A stretch of DNA of 64,000 bases from Pseudomonas chlororaphis (GTDB taxonomy: Bacteria > Pseudomonadota > Gammaproteobacteria > Pseudomonadales > Pseudomonadaceae): assembly GCF_003731765.1 (NCBI RefSeq), contig NZ_MOAL01000004.1, positions 2,542,001 to 2,606,000 on the forward strand, written 5' to 3'. A program made the position numbers and the translations under genes. Under the pieces are notes generated by a model that saw nothing but the letters and a program-made list of their open reading frames with translations, ran no database searches and was not told where the DNA came from. Positions 43,570 through 52,069 of this stretch are shown here, piece by piece. Numbering within the stretch: the first letter of the stretch is position 1; each line of letters begins with the position of its first letter.

Positions 43570-44679
43570 ATGAAATCTCGTGCTGCCGTTGCCTTTGAAG
43601 CCGGCAAACCACTTCAAATCGTCGAGATCGATGTGGCGCCACCCCGCGCTGGCGAAGTGCTGATCAAAATCACTGACACCGGCGTCTGCCATACCGACGC
43701 CTTCACATTGTCCGGTGATGACCCCGAGGGCCTGTTCCCGGTGGTGTTGGGCCACGAAGGTGCCGGCGTGGTGGTTGAAGTCGGTGAAGGCGTGACCAGC
43801 CTGAAACCGGGTGACCACGTCATTCCCCTCTACACCGCCGAATGCGGTGAATGCCTGTTTTGCAAATCCGGCAAGACCAACCTATGCGTCGCGGTGCGTG
43901 AGACGCAGGGCAAGGGCGTGATGCCGGATGGCACCACTCGTTTCTCCTACAACGGCCAGCCTCTGTACCACTACATGGGCTGCTCCACGTTCAGCGAGTA
44001 CACGGTTGTCGCTGAAGTCTCGGTCGCGAAAATCAACCCTCAAGCCAACCATGAGCACGTGTGCCTGCTCGGCTGCGGCGTAACCACAGGGATTGGCGCA
44101 GTGCATAACACCGCCAAGGTGCAACCCGGGGACACCGTCGCAGTGTTCGGGCTGGGTGGTATCGGCCTGGCGGTGATTCAGGGTGCGCGCCAGGCCAAGG
44201 CCGGACGCATCATTGCCGTGGACACCAACCCAGGCAAATTTGAACTGGCCAAGTCGTTTGGCGCCACGGATTGCATCAACCCAAAAGACCACGAAAAGCC
44301 GATTCAGCAGGTCATCATCGAGGCCACCGGTTGGGGCGTTGACCATTCGTTCGAGTGCATCGGCAACGTGCACGTCATGCGCGCCGCACTGGAAAGCGCC
44401 CACCGTGGCTGGGGCCAGTCGATCGTCATCGGCGTCGCCGGCGCGGGCCAGGAAATCTCCACCCGCCCCTTCCAACTGGTGACCGGCCGCACCTGGAAAG
44501 GCTCTGCCTTCGGCGGCGTCAAAGGCCGCACCCAACTGCCAAAAATGGTGGAGGACGCGATGCAGGGCGAGATTGAACTGGCGCCGTTTGTGACACACAC
44601 CATGCCATTGGAACGCATCAATGAAGCGTTCGACCTGATGCATGAAGGCAAGTCGATCCGTACTGTCATCAAGTACTGA
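43570..44679 (+). CDS. frmA: S-(hydroxymethyl)glutathione dehydrogenase / class III alcohol dehydrogenase
   Basis: 369 residues from ATG 43570 with a GGAGAAAG site. Catalytic zinc ligands are in TGVCHTDAFTLSG and LGHEGAGVVVEVG, and the four structural-zinc cysteines in ECGECLFCKSGKTNLC. Class III landmarks are present: MPDGTTRFSYNGQPLYHYMG, CGVTTGIGAVHNTAKV and GRTWKGSAFGGVKGR. The enzyme oxidises the formaldehyde-glutathione adduct to S-formylglutathione, and also reduces S-nitrosoglutathione. The gfa gene follows 66 bp later. No S-formylglutathione hydrolase gene is adjacent. Confidence 0.95.
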   Translation: MKSRAAVAFEAGKPLQIVEIDVAPPRAGEVLIKITDTGVCHTDAFTLSGDDPEGLFPVVLGHEGAGVVVEVGEGVTSLKPGDHVIPLYTAECGECLFCKSGKTNLCVAVRETQGKGVMPDGTTRFSYNGQPLYHYMGCSTFSEYTVVAEVSVAKINPQANHEHVCLLGCGVTTGIGAVHNTAKVQPGDTVAVFGLGGIGLAVIQGARQAKAGRIIAVDTNPGKFELAKSFGATDCINPKDHEKPIQQVIIEATGWGVDHSFECIGNVHVMRAALESAHRGWGQSIVIGVAGAGQEISTRPFQLVTGRTWKGSAFGGVKGRTQLPKMVEDAMQGEIELAPFVTHTMPLERINEAFDLMHEGKSIRTVIKY

Positions 44680-44745
44680 AGTGTGGGCCAGAGGCCCACG
44701 GCACCTGGCGTCCCCCCTGGTTCCCTAACGATCTGGAGATTCACA

Positions 44746-45324
44746 GTGAGCGACATAACACTTCATCCAACACTGGATAACGGTCTATCCCCTGCTGCCT
44801 CGAACTTTACCGGCGGAACACTGCAGTGCCTGTGCACAGCCAATAAGGTCGAGGTCAAGGTTGACGCCCAGACGCTGCACAACCACGCCTGTGGCTGTAG
44901 CAAATGCTGGAAACCGGCAGGTGCGACATTCGCAGTGATCGCGGTCGTCCCACGGGAAAAAGTCAGCGTCACCGCACACGCGGAAAAACTCGCCATTGTG
45001 GACAAGAACGCGGTCATTCAGCGCCATGCTTGCACCGAGTGCCATGCACATTTGTACGGGCGTATCGAAAACAAGGATCACGCGTTCTACGGTCTGGACT
45101 TTGTGCACACTGAACTCTCACCCCAGGCCGGATGGTCGGCTCCCGGGTTCGCGGCATTTGTGTCTTCGATTATCGAAACCGGGACGCCTCCCGAAGAGAT
45201 GCAAAAGATCCGCACACGCCTGCGCTCGATCGGCCTGGAACCTTATGACTGCCTGTCACCGGACTTGATGGATGTGCTGGCGACTCAGGTCGCAACGCTA
45301 AACGGCATTGCCCGATCGAAATAA
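44746..45324 (+). CDS. gfa: Glutathione-dependent formaldehyde-activating enzyme (GFA)
   Basis: 192 residues from GTG 44746, preceded by GGAG at 8 nt; this length matches Gfa. Zinc-binding cysteines appear as LQCLCTANKVEV, HACGCSKCWKP and RHACTECHAHLYGRI. Gfa promotes formation of S-hydroxymethylglutathione from formaldehyde and glutathione, or acts as a glutathione carrier, feeding FrmA. The C-terminal SIGLEPYDCLSP is also typical. Confidence 0.93.
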   Translation: MSDITLHPTLDNGLSPAASNFTGGTLQCLCTANKVEVKVDAQTLHNHACGCSKCWKPAGATFAVIAVVPREKVSVTAHAEKLAIVDKNAVIQRHACTECHAHLYGRIENKDHAFYGLDFVHTELSPQAGWSAPGFAAFVSSIIETGTPPEEMQKIRTRLRSIGLEPYDCLSPDLMDVLATQVATLNGIARSK

Positions 45325-45422
45325 CCCTTGAGAACCCGACGTTTCGGCAAACTTGCCGATTACGCCGGGCTCAGCACAGGGCATACACCACCGCCGCAGG
45401 TGCTGAGGCGCTGATCTAACTG

Positions 45423-45440
45423 CCCCGAAAACACTCGGGG
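45423..45440. terminator. Short hairpin between convergent gfa and HAD genes
   Basis: CCCCGA at 45423-45428 pairs with TCGGGG at 45435-45440 around an AAACAC loop. Only six pairs and no long T tract, so it is a weak terminator candidate in the 147-bp convergent gap. Confidence 0.35.
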
Positions 45441-45471
45441 TTGACCCAGCGCTGTGTCGGGCACTGCGGCC

Positions 45472-46110
45472 TCAGGAAGAAAAAACTTCGGGCCGCTGTG
45501 CAGCCGCACCCTTGTGCCTGAAGGTCTGCTGCCAATCAAGCTGCGCCTGGACTTTAGCCACGGCCTCCAGGACTTTCTGCGCCCACAGTTCATCTTGCGG
45601 ATTCACCACAACCACGCGGAAACCGTGGTCATGACCTTCAATCTGCACGCCTTCGGAATCATCGACATGCAGGTCGATGTCGAAGGCTGGGGGAAATTTC
45701 GAGGGGGAGTTCGACAGCCCACGGGCGGTCAGGGCCTGGTTGTGCCGAACACTGTTGACCACACCGTCGACGTGAATGCCGTAGAGCATCAGCCAACGCC
45801 GGATGTAGGACGGCGTGCGACCGGACGAGGTGTAGACCCAGATACTGCAGCCCTGGCGACGTAGCTCGCGGGTCAGGGAGCGTGTTCCGATGCGCAATGG
45901 CTCGCCCAGCCAACGATGAATCCAGGCCGGCAGCTTGCTGGGCTCCACTGCGCAGTGGTCGAGTTGGCAGGCCAGCGTGTCATCGATATCGAAGGAAATC
46001 CGTATGCGCGGGCGCCTGAAGGCGAGCATCGGGAGAGCGCATTGCATGACTTGCCAGATTCGACTACCGGCAACCCGGCATTTTTCAAGCGTTGGAAACC
46101 CGCTCATCAA
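45472..46110 (-). CDS. HAD-like hydrolase
   Basis: 212 residues. HAD motif I is ISFDIDDTLACQL (Asp41 and Asp43), motif II is VYTSSGRTP, and motif IV is DLHVDDSEGV. Members are phosphatases or nucleotidases using the first Asp as nucleophile. The start overlaps the end of the Fic-like gene by ATGA, so the two are translationally coupled and probably act together. Positioned downstream of the pst operon, it could be phosphate-controlled; this is inference. Specific substrate not readable. Confidence 0.75.
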   Translation of the reverse strand: MMSGFPTLEKCRVAGSRIWQVMQCALPMLAFRRPRIRISFDIDDTLACQLDHCAVEPSKLPAWIHRWLGEPLRIGTRSLTRELRRQGCSIWVYTSSGRTPSYIRRWLMLYGIHVDGVVNSVRHNQALTARGLSNSPSKFPPAFDIDLHVDDSEGVQIEGHDHGFRVVVVNPQDELWAQKVLEAVAKVQAQLDWQQTFRHKGAAAQRPEVFSS

Positions 46111-46805
46111 TGACCTCCCTTGTAGAGAGGCAAGGGCTGGTCTTGGAGAAAAAACTTCATGGGATCGGGGGCCTGTTCTTCCAGAAAAGCGGCATATTTT
46201 TTCTTGATTTTGGGAAATTCGTACAACGCCTTGACGCCATGCTTGGCTGAATTGCGGATGACGGATGATGGGTTGAAGTAGCCCTCGGCGTTCTCCAGCG
46301 TCAGTACAAACGGAGGCAAACCGGCGCGCATCAGCAAATAGCTGACGATCAGCGAGCCACTGCGGTTGTTGCCTTCAATGAACAATTGCGGCTTGCTGAG
46401 AATCCGTACATAGACGCCCGCCGCACGCTTCCAGACCGACTCGCTGCGGTAGGCGCAGTACCAATTGAACAAGTCCTTGATGCCGCCTTCAACGTTGTTG
46501 AAGAAGTGTTCCTCGGTCGCCTTCAGGTGCTGGGCATACTCCAGTCGGCGCGCCGGGTCGCGACCGCAGAGCACGGTGGCATTGATCTCCAGCATCAGGT
46601 TCAGTTGCTGAAGATTAAACAGGTCGACACCCCGGGCGACATACTCGTCAATCAGCGCATAGCCTTCAACCACATTGCTCAGCACTTCATCAGTCAAGGG
46701 ATCTCGCGGCTCGGTAAAGTCCCGGCTGAGGGCGGCAAAGCGCCTCTGCACTTCACGCAGTGCACGTTCAATCGCTGGCAGATCAAGACGACGCGTTGCA
46801 GACAT
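46107..46805 (-). CDS. Fic-like protein with degenerate active site
   Basis: 232 residues from ATG 46805 with AGGA 7 nt upstream. The Fic core motif HxFxEGN(G/K)R appears as QLFIEGNNR (140-148), followed by SGS. Gln140 replaces the catalytic His, so normal nucleotide transfer to Ser/Thr/Tyr is unlikely. Near the N-terminus SNVVEG (43-48) matches the inhibitory-helix pattern [S/T]xxxE[G/N] of self-inhibited Fic proteins. It is coupled by ATGA to the HAD-like gene and lies 100 bp after pstB, beyond a hairpin. Possible roles are phosphocholine or phosphate transfer, or a binding-only regulator; undetermined. Confidence 0.7.
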   Translation of the reverse strand: MSATRRLDLPAIERALREVQRRFAALSRDFTEPRDPLTDEVLSNVVEGYALIDEYVARGVDLFNLQQLNLMLEINATVLCGRDPARRLEYAQHLKATEEHFFNNVEGGIKDLFNWYCAYRSESVWKRAAGVYVRILSKPQLFIEGNNRSGSLIVSYLLMRAGLPPFVLTLENAEGYFNPSSVIRNSAKHGVKALYEFPKIKKKYAAFLEEQAPDPMKFFLQDQPLPLYKGGH

Positions 46806-46843
46806 TGGCATTCCTGGGAAACGGCAGATAAGAAGGTAAATAG

Positions 46844-46885
46844 CCGGATGCCCGCCCAAGCCCAAGGGCCTCTGGGGGCATCCGG
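46844..46885. terminator. Hairpin between pstB and the Fic-like gene
   Basis: A 10-bp perfect stem, CCGGATGCCC at 46844-46853 with GGGCATCCGG at 46876-46885, lies about 20 bp after the pstB stop on the minus strand. No strong T tract follows, so partial read-through from pst into the Fic-HAD pair is possible. Confidence 0.55.
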
Positions 46886-46905
46886 CCTTGACCGGAGGTT
46901 GTGGC

Positions 46906-47724
46906 TTAGCTGAACTTGCCGCTGATGTAGTCCTCGGTCATTTGTTCCCGCGGGTTGTCAAAAATCTGGGTCGTCGGGCCCATCTCCACCAGGTAGCCGG
47001 TGCGCGTGCCCTGGGAAATATCCACCGAGAAAAACGCCGTGGTGTCGGCCACGCGTATGGCCTGCTGCATGTTGTGGGTCACCAGGGCGATGGTGTAGTC
47101 CTTCTTCAACTCGACCATCAACTCCTCGACCCGGCGCGTGGCGATCGGATCGAGCGCCGAGCAGGGCTCATCCAGCAACAGCACTTCCGGCTCGGTGGCG
47201 ATGGCGCGGGCGATACACAAGCGTTGCTGCTGACCACCGGACAGGGACAGGCCGCTGACCTTGAGCTTGTCCTTGACCTCATCCCAAAGGGCCGCGCCCT
47301 GCAAGGCGTGCTTGACCCGATCACCCAGGTCGCCCTTGTAGCGGTTGAGGCGCAGGCCGAAGGCGACGTTGTCGAAAATGCTCATCGAGAACGGGTTCGG
47401 TTGCTGGAAGACCATGCCGATGTAACGGCGCACGACCACCGGGTCAACGCCCTTGCCGTAGACGTCCTGCCCGAGGAAGTGCACGTGGCCTTCAAAACGG
47501 AAACCTTTGACCAGGTCGTTCATGCGGTTGAGGCTACGCAGCACGGTACTTTTGCCGCAGCCGGAAGGACCGATAAAACCGGTGATCTTGTTTTTTTCGA
47601 TCGGCACATGGCTGTCACGGACCGCCATGAAGTTGCCGTAAAAAATCTTGTCCAGCTTACAGTCCATGACCACAGGTGCCTGGGTGACTGACGGAGCGGC
47701 GAGTTGTGCAGTGGATACGTTCAA
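46906..47724 (-). CDS. pstB: Phosphate ABC transporter ATPase
   Basis: 272 residues. Walker A is GPSGCGKST, the Q-loop region VFQQPNPFSMSIFDNV, the signature LSGGQQQRLCIARA and Walker B LLLDEPCSALDP. PstB landmarks include NRMNDLVKGFRFEGHV and VTHNMQQAIRVAD. It powers high-affinity phosphate uptake through PstC/PstA. It follows pstA by 19 bp. In many pseudomonads phoU follows pstB; here a hairpin and a Fic-like gene follow instead. Confidence 0.95.
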   Translation of the reverse strand: MNVSTAQLAAPSVTQAPVVMDCKLDKIFYGNFMAVRDSHVPIEKNKITGFIGPSGCGKSTVLRSLNRMNDLVKGFRFEGHVHFLGQDVYGKGVDPVVVRRYIGMVFQQPNPFSMSIFDNVAFGLRLNRYKGDLGDRVKHALQGAALWDEVKDKLKVSGLSLSGGQQQRLCIARAIATEPEVLLLDEPCSALDPIATRRVEELMVELKKDYTIALVTHNMQQAIRVADTTAFFSVDISQGTRTGYLVEMGPTTQIFDNPREQMTEDYISGKFS

Positions 47725-47743
47725 AATTCAGGTGCTCCCGATC

Positions 47744-48658
47744 TCAATACTTGGGCTTGCCGAAAATACGGCTGACAACATTCACGACCAGCACAATCAT
47801 CACCAGCACCAACGAGGCCGCCCATGCGAGCTCGAGCTGGTTGTCGAAAGGCATGCCGGAGAAGTTGTAAATCAGCACCGCCAGCGAGGCCGTGGGATTC
47901 ATGACGGCCAGGCCGCCGTCGTGGTAGATCCAGTAGTTGCTGAACAACGCGGTAAACAACAAGGGCGCGGTTTCGCCTGCGGCGCGTGCCACGGCCAGCA
48001 TGACGCCCGTCAGGATCGCCGGCAGGCCGGTGGGCAAGACGATTTTCCAGATAACCTGGGAGCGGGTGCAGCCCATGCCGTAGGCGGCGTCCTTCATGAT
48101 TTTGGGCACCATGCGCATCGACTCTTCCGCCGTGAGCACGACGATCGGCAGCATCAGCACCGCCAGGGCCACGCCACCCGCAGGTGCCGAGTAGGTACCG
48201 GTGGTCATCACCACCAGGGCATAGGCAAAAACCCCGGCCAGAATCGACGGCAGCCCCGTGAGCATCTTGGCGGCAAAGCGTGCGGCATTGGCCAGTTTGC
48301 TGTCGGGCCCCAGCTCAGCCAGGAAGATGGCCGCCATGATGCCGACCGGAACCGCGATGGCCGCCGCGATACCGACCATGACAAAGGTGCCGGCCATCGC
48401 GTTGCCGAAGCCGCCGCCGGTTTCGAAACCGGTGGGTGGCAGCTCGGTGAACACTTCAAGGCTCAGGCGAGCGCCACCGCGCATGATCAGCATGTAGAGC
48501 ACGGAAATCAGCGGCACGCTGGCCAGCAGCGCCCCACCCCAGACCAGGGTGGTCAACACCAGGCTGCGTAGGGCGCGGCCTTCGAACTTGCGCTGCAGGC
48601 TCGGCATCGCGCCGGCCGGCGACGTCAGGTCTGTTGCAACAGTGAGGTCAGTCATCAC
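47744..48658 (-). CDS. pstA: Phosphate ABC transporter permease
   Basis: 304 residues with six membrane helices. The EAA-type loop contains ESMRMVPKIMKDAAYGMGCTRSQVI-like sequence with the conserved basic residues, and MAGTFVMVGIAAAIAVPVGI is typical PstA. It overlaps pstC by ATGA, giving translational coupling. Forms the inner-membrane channel with PstC. Confidence 0.93.
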   Translation of the reverse strand: MMTDLTVATDLTSPAGAMPSLQRKFEGRALRSLVLTTLVWGGALLASVPLISVLYMLIMRGGARLSLEVFTELPPTGFETGGGFGNAMAGTFVMVGIAAAIAVPVGIMAAIFLAELGPDSKLANAARFAAKMLTGLPSILAGVFAYALVVMTTGTYSAPAGGVALAVLMLPIVVLTAEESMRMVPKIMKDAAYGMGCTRSQVIWKIVLPTGLPAILTGVMLAVARAAGETAPLLFTALFSNYWIYHDGGLAVMNPTASLAVLIYNFSGMPFDNQLELAWAASLVLVMIVLVVNVVSRIFGKPKY

Positions 48659-49620
48659 TTATTACCCCGTTGGGCATACATCATGATCATGGAGCCGAAG
48701 ATGTTGACGATCAGCGTGATCAACATCAGCACCAGGGCGGCGTACATCAAGACCTCGATCTCGTTCGGCCCGGCTTCGGGGAAGTTCAGCGCCAGCAGGG
48801 CCGCCAGCGTATTGGCCGGTGCAAACAGAGACAGGGAGATGTTGTTCGCGTTGCCCACCAGCATGGCCAACGCCATGGTTTCACCCAGCGCACGGCCCAG
48901 GCCCAGGACCAGGGAACCGAAGATGCCGGTGGCGGCGGATGGCACCATCACCTTGAGAATCGCTTCCCAGTGGGTGGTGCCCATGCCATAGGCGGCCTGT
49001 TTGGTTTTCATCGGCACGCCGGTGAGGGCGTCCTGGGACACAGCGGCAATGGTCGGCAGAATCATGATCGCCAGTACCAGCGCCGCCGGCAGCAAGCCCG
49101 GCCCGCTCAAGGACGTGCTGAAAAAAGGTATCCAGCCCAGCTCAGTGTTCAACCAGGCGGTCAGTGGCCGAATCGCCGGGATCACCACATAGATCCCCCA
49201 CAGGCCGTAGACCACGCTGGGGATGGCGGCGAGCAATTCGACGATGGTGCGAAAAACGGCGGCAAGCTTGGCGGGCAGAAAATCCTGAGTCAGGAAAATC
49301 GCCATGCTGACGCCAAAAAAGCCCGCGATCACCAGGGCGATCAAGGCGCTGTAGAGCGTGCCCCAAATGGCCGGCAGAATGCCGTACTTGCCCTGATTCA
49401 CGTCCCAGACGGTGCCGAAGATGACGTCCAGGCCATGCTTTTCCATGCCAGGCAGCGCCTTGCGCCCCACCTCGAAGACCAGCGCGAAGACCAGCGCCAG
49501 AACGAGCACCACGCCGATGCGAGAGAGCGCACGGAAGGTGCGATCCACCATGAAGTCTTTCGCAGACGGCGGTTGGCAGGCAGAGTCCGGGTTAACCGGT
49601 ACGACGAAAGGTTTGTTCAT
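48655..49620 (-). CDS. pstC: Phosphate ABC transporter permease
   Basis: 321 residues, six membrane helices. PstC signatures: FGTVWDVNQGKYGILPAIWG, ELLAAIPSVVYGLWG and the coupling loop TKQAAYGMGTTHWEAILKV. Partner of PstA in the phosphate channel. The gene begins 74 bp after the pstS stop, the usual operon order pstS-C-A-B. Confidence 0.94.
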   Translation of the reverse strand: MNKPFVVPVNPDSACQPPSAKDFMVDRTFRALSRIGVVLVLALVFALVFEVGRKALPGMEKHGLDVIFGTVWDVNQGKYGILPAIWGTLYSALIALVIAGFFGVSMAIFLTQDFLPAKLAAVFRTIVELLAAIPSVVYGLWGIYVVIPAIRPLTAWLNTELGWIPFFSTSLSGPGLLPAALVLAIMILPTIAAVSQDALTGVPMKTKQAAYGMGTTHWEAILKVMVPSAATGIFGSLVLGLGRALGETMALAMLVGNANNISLSLFAPANTLAALLALNFPEAGPNEIEVLMYAALVLMLITLIVNIFGSMIMMYAQRGNK

Positions 49621-49694
49621 TGGCTAGTTCCGGGACAAGGGGGAAACTCTCCCGGCAGGCCTGACAGCCGCCGCCGAGAGAGGCCTCACGAGCG

Positions 49695-50726
49695 TTACTG
49701 GATGTTGGCGGACGCTTTGCGAACCTGGTCGATGACCGATTGCGGCAGGGGGATATAGCCCATCGAGTCGGCGATTTTCTGCCCCTCGGTCAGGCTGTAC
49801 TCGACCATTTCACGCATGGCCTTGGCTTTGGCCGGGTTCTCGTTCTGCTTGCGGAAGATCATCCAGGTGTAGGACGTGATCGGGTAGGACTTGGCACCGT
49901 CCGGGTCCGGCAGCCAGGCCACCAGGCTTTCCGGCATCTTCACTGCGGCCAGGGCCTCGGCACCGCTTTCAGCGTTCGGCACTACGTACTGGCCGGCCTT
50001 GTTCTGCAACTGGGCGAAGTCAACCTTGGCCAGCTTGGCGAAGCCGTATTCGATGTAGCCAATCGCGCCCGGAGTCTGGCGGACGGTGGCGGTCACGCCA
50101 TCGTTCTTCGGCGATTTGATGAATTTGTCGCTGGCCGGCCAGTTGACGGTGTTGCCTTCACCCAGCGCTTGTTTGAAGTCTGGATTGATGGCCGCCAAGT
50201 GTTTGGTGAATACCGCGGTGGTGCCGCTGGAATCAGCACGCACGACAACGGTGATCGGCGTGTCGGACAGTTTCAGGTCCGGGTTGGCCGCAACGATCTG
50301 GGGGTCGTTCCAGCGCGTGATCTTGCCCAGGAAGATGTTGGAATAGACGTCGCGTGGCAGCTTGAGGCCCTTGGGGTTGCCCGGCAGGTTATAGGCCAGC
50401 ACGATTTCACCGGCGGTCATTGGCAGCAACTGCACGCCTTCGGCGACCTTGGCGATGTCTTCGTCTTTCATTGCCGAGTCACTGGCGGCGAAGTCGACGG
50501 TTTTATTCAGGAAGTCCTGTACACCCGCGCCACTGCCCTTGGATTGGTAATCCACAGTGACACCTTCGGTTTTCTTGCTGAAATCCTTGAACCAGGTGAG
50601 GTAGATCGGGGCCGGGAAGCTGGCACCGGAACCAGTCAGGCGTACGCTCTCAGCGGCAAAGGCCCCCGAGGTGGCACAAAGAGAAACCGTGATAGCGAGC
50701 GCAACAGACTTCATCAAACATTTCAT
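49695..50726 (-). CDS. pstS: Periplasmic phosphate-binding protein
   Basis: 343 residues with a signal peptide (SVALAITVSLCATSGAFA) and PstS landmarks LTGSGASFPAPIYLTWF, YQSKGSGAGVQDFLNKTVDFAASD (phosphate-binding loop), ITRWNDPQI and VVVRADSSGTTAVFTKHL. It captures phosphate for PstCAB. AAGGAG precedes the ATG. Expression is expected to depend on PhoB through the site proposed at 50774. Confidence 0.95.
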   Translation of the reverse strand: MKCLMKSVALAITVSLCATSGAFAAESVRLTGSGASFPAPIYLTWFKDFSKKTEGVTVDYQSKGSGAGVQDFLNKTVDFAASDSAMKDEDIAKVAEGVQLLPMTAGEIVLAYNLPGNPKGLKLPRDVYSNIFLGKITRWNDPQIVAANPDLKLSDTPITVVVRADSSGTTAVFTKHLAAINPDFKQALGEGNTVNWPASDKFIKSPKNDGVTATVRQTPGAIGYIEYGFAKLAKVDFAQLQNKAGQYVVPNAESGAEALAAVKMPESLVAWLPDPDGAKSYPITSYTWMIFRKQNENPAKAKAMREMVEYSLTEGQKIADSMGYIPLPQSVIDQVRKASANIQ

Positions 50727-50773
50727 TAAAAGAACTCCTTGTGGTGACGGGCTCCCGAACTCTGCCGCAGCTT

Positions 50774-50792
50774 TGTTACGATTTTATGAATG
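50774..50792 (-). promoter_or_regulatory. Candidate Pho box upstream of pstS
   Basis: Read on the minus strand, CATTCATAAAATCGTAACA lies 48 bp upstream of the pstS start. It resembles the PhoB consensus of two CTGTCAT-type repeats separated by an A/T spacer (here CATTCAT-AAAAT-CGTAACA). Position and strand suit pstS; the first repeat is degenerate. Confidence 0.5.
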
Positions 50793-50911
50793 TGGAATGG
50801 CAAACCGCGCTTTCGCCCCCCCTTCCCCCCGCAGAAACGCCCCTTGATGTCATCGCCTCGTCACAAATTGCGACTAACACTCTGCCCTCCTCCACCACGC
50901 GAGCGGGTCCC

Positions 50912-51829
50912 ATGTACTCGACAGAAGACGCCTTGATACAGCGCATACACCGTGAGCTGCTTGATCACAGTGACGAAGAGCTGGAACTGGAATTATCCGA
51001 AGACGGGCATGACCTGAATGCGCTGTTTGATGAGCACGTCGAGGACGGTAGCGAGAAGAACGCGCGCCGGATTTACTTCAGCGAACTGTTCCGCCTGCAA
51101 GGCGAATTGGTGAAGCTGCAAAGCTGGGTGGTCAAGACCGGACATAAAGTCGTGATCCTGTTCGAAGGCCGTGATGCCGCCGGCAAGGGCGGCGTCATCA
51201 AGCGCATTACCCAACGCCTCAACCCTCGGGTCTGCCGGGTTGCCGCCCTGCCAGCCCCCAATGACCGCGAACGCACCCAATGGTATTTCCAGCGCTACGT
51301 CTCGCATTTGCCGGCCGCGGGTGAAATCGTGCTGTTCGACCGCAGTTGGTACAACCGCGCCGGCGTCGAACAAGTCATGGGCTTTTGCAACGACGACCAG
51401 TACGAAGAGTTCTTCCGCACGGTGCCGGAGTTCGAACGCATGCTCGCCCGCTCCGGCATCCAACTCATCAAGTACTGGTTCTCCATCTCCGACCAGGAAC
51501 AGCACCTGCGCTTTCTCAGTCGCATTCACGACCCGCTCAAGCAGTGGAAACTCAGCCCCATGGACCTGGAGTCCCGTCGGCGCTGGGAGGCCTACACCAA
51601 GGCCAAGGAAATCATGCTGGAACGCACCCACATCGCCGAAGCGCCCTGGTGGGTGGTGCAAGCCGATGACAAGAAGAAAGCCCGGCTCAACTGCATCCAT
51701 CACCTTCTCGGGCAGATGCCCTATGAAGAAGTGGAACTACCGGTGATCGAGCTGCCGCAGCGTGTGCGCCAGGAAGATTACTCCCGCAGCCCGACGCCGC
51801 CGGAACTGATCGTGCCTCAGGTTTATTGA
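50912..51829 (+). CDS. ppk2: Polyphosphate kinase 2 (PPK2 class I)
   Basis: 305 residues from ATG 50912; the frame upstream to 50741 crosses the pst promoter region. Walker A-like GRDAAGKGGVIKRI, the family motif AAGEIVLFDRSWYNRAGVE with conserved Asp and Arg, and the lid region FRTVPEFERMLARSGIQLIKYWF. PPK2 enzymes use polyphosphate to phosphorylate GDP or ADP, or the reverse. It is divergent from pstS, so phosphate uptake and polyphosphate metabolism may be co-regulated. A hairpin-rich stretch and terminator follow. Confidence 0.93.
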   Translation: MYSTEDALIQRIHRELLDHSDEELELELSEDGHDLNALFDEHVEDGSEKNARRIYFSELFRLQGELVKLQSWVVKTGHKVVILFEGRDAAGKGGVIKRITQRLNPRVCRVAALPAPNDRERTQWYFQRYVSHLPAAGEIVLFDRSWYNRAGVEQVMGFCNDDQYEEFFRTVPEFERMLARSGIQLIKYWFSISDQEQHLRFLSRIHDPLKQWKLSPMDLESRRRWEAYTKAKEIMLERTHIAEAPWWVVQADDKKKARLNCIHHLLGQMPYEEVELPVIELPQRVRQEDYSRSPTPPELIVPQVY

Positions 51830-51842
51830 GCGAGGCCGAACT

Positions 51843-51937
51843 GGGGGCTGGGGTGCCCCCATGGTCCAGTGGCAAGAGGTGAACCCGTTGCAATGCGGGC
51901 GGGAGTGCAAAGCACTCTGCTGGGCAAATCGCAGGCG
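51843..51937 (+). ncRNA. Candidate structured RNA or ppk2 3' UTR
   Basis: Three consecutive hairpins without a plausible reading frame: GGGGGC/GCCCCC (51843-51860), CCCG/CGGG (51884-51899) and GAGTGC-AAA-GCACTC (51903-51917), leading into the terminator at 51938. No tRNA fold fits because the middle loop is eight bases and no T arm is visible. No clear promoter was found, so a processed 3' UTR of ppk2 is as likely as an independent small RNA. Confidence 0.35.
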
Positions 51938-51968
51938 AAAAAGAGCCACTCGATTGAGTGGCTTTTTC
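51938..51968. terminator. Bidirectional terminator between ppk2 and REC/HD-GYP gene
   Basis: AGCCACTC and GAGTGGCT pair around GATT, flanked by AAAAAG on the left and TTTTTCT on the right, so it has a T tract on both strands. It serves ppk2 and the convergent REC/HD-GYP gene. Confidence 0.85.
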
Positions 51969-52069
51969 TGTATGTCTGGTGCGGAAAACGAGGCTCACGC
52001 CTGGCGCGGCGCGGCGTTGAAATCCAAGGGATTTCTTTTATGTCTGATTTCTTTTATGTCTATTGTTAA

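Noticed and set aside
51860..51935. Possible tRNA-like fold (D-arm-like TGGTCCAGTGGCAAGA and a loop containing TTGCAAT)
   Set aside because: The anticodon-like stem has only four good pairs with an eight-base loop, and there is no T arm or acceptor stem.
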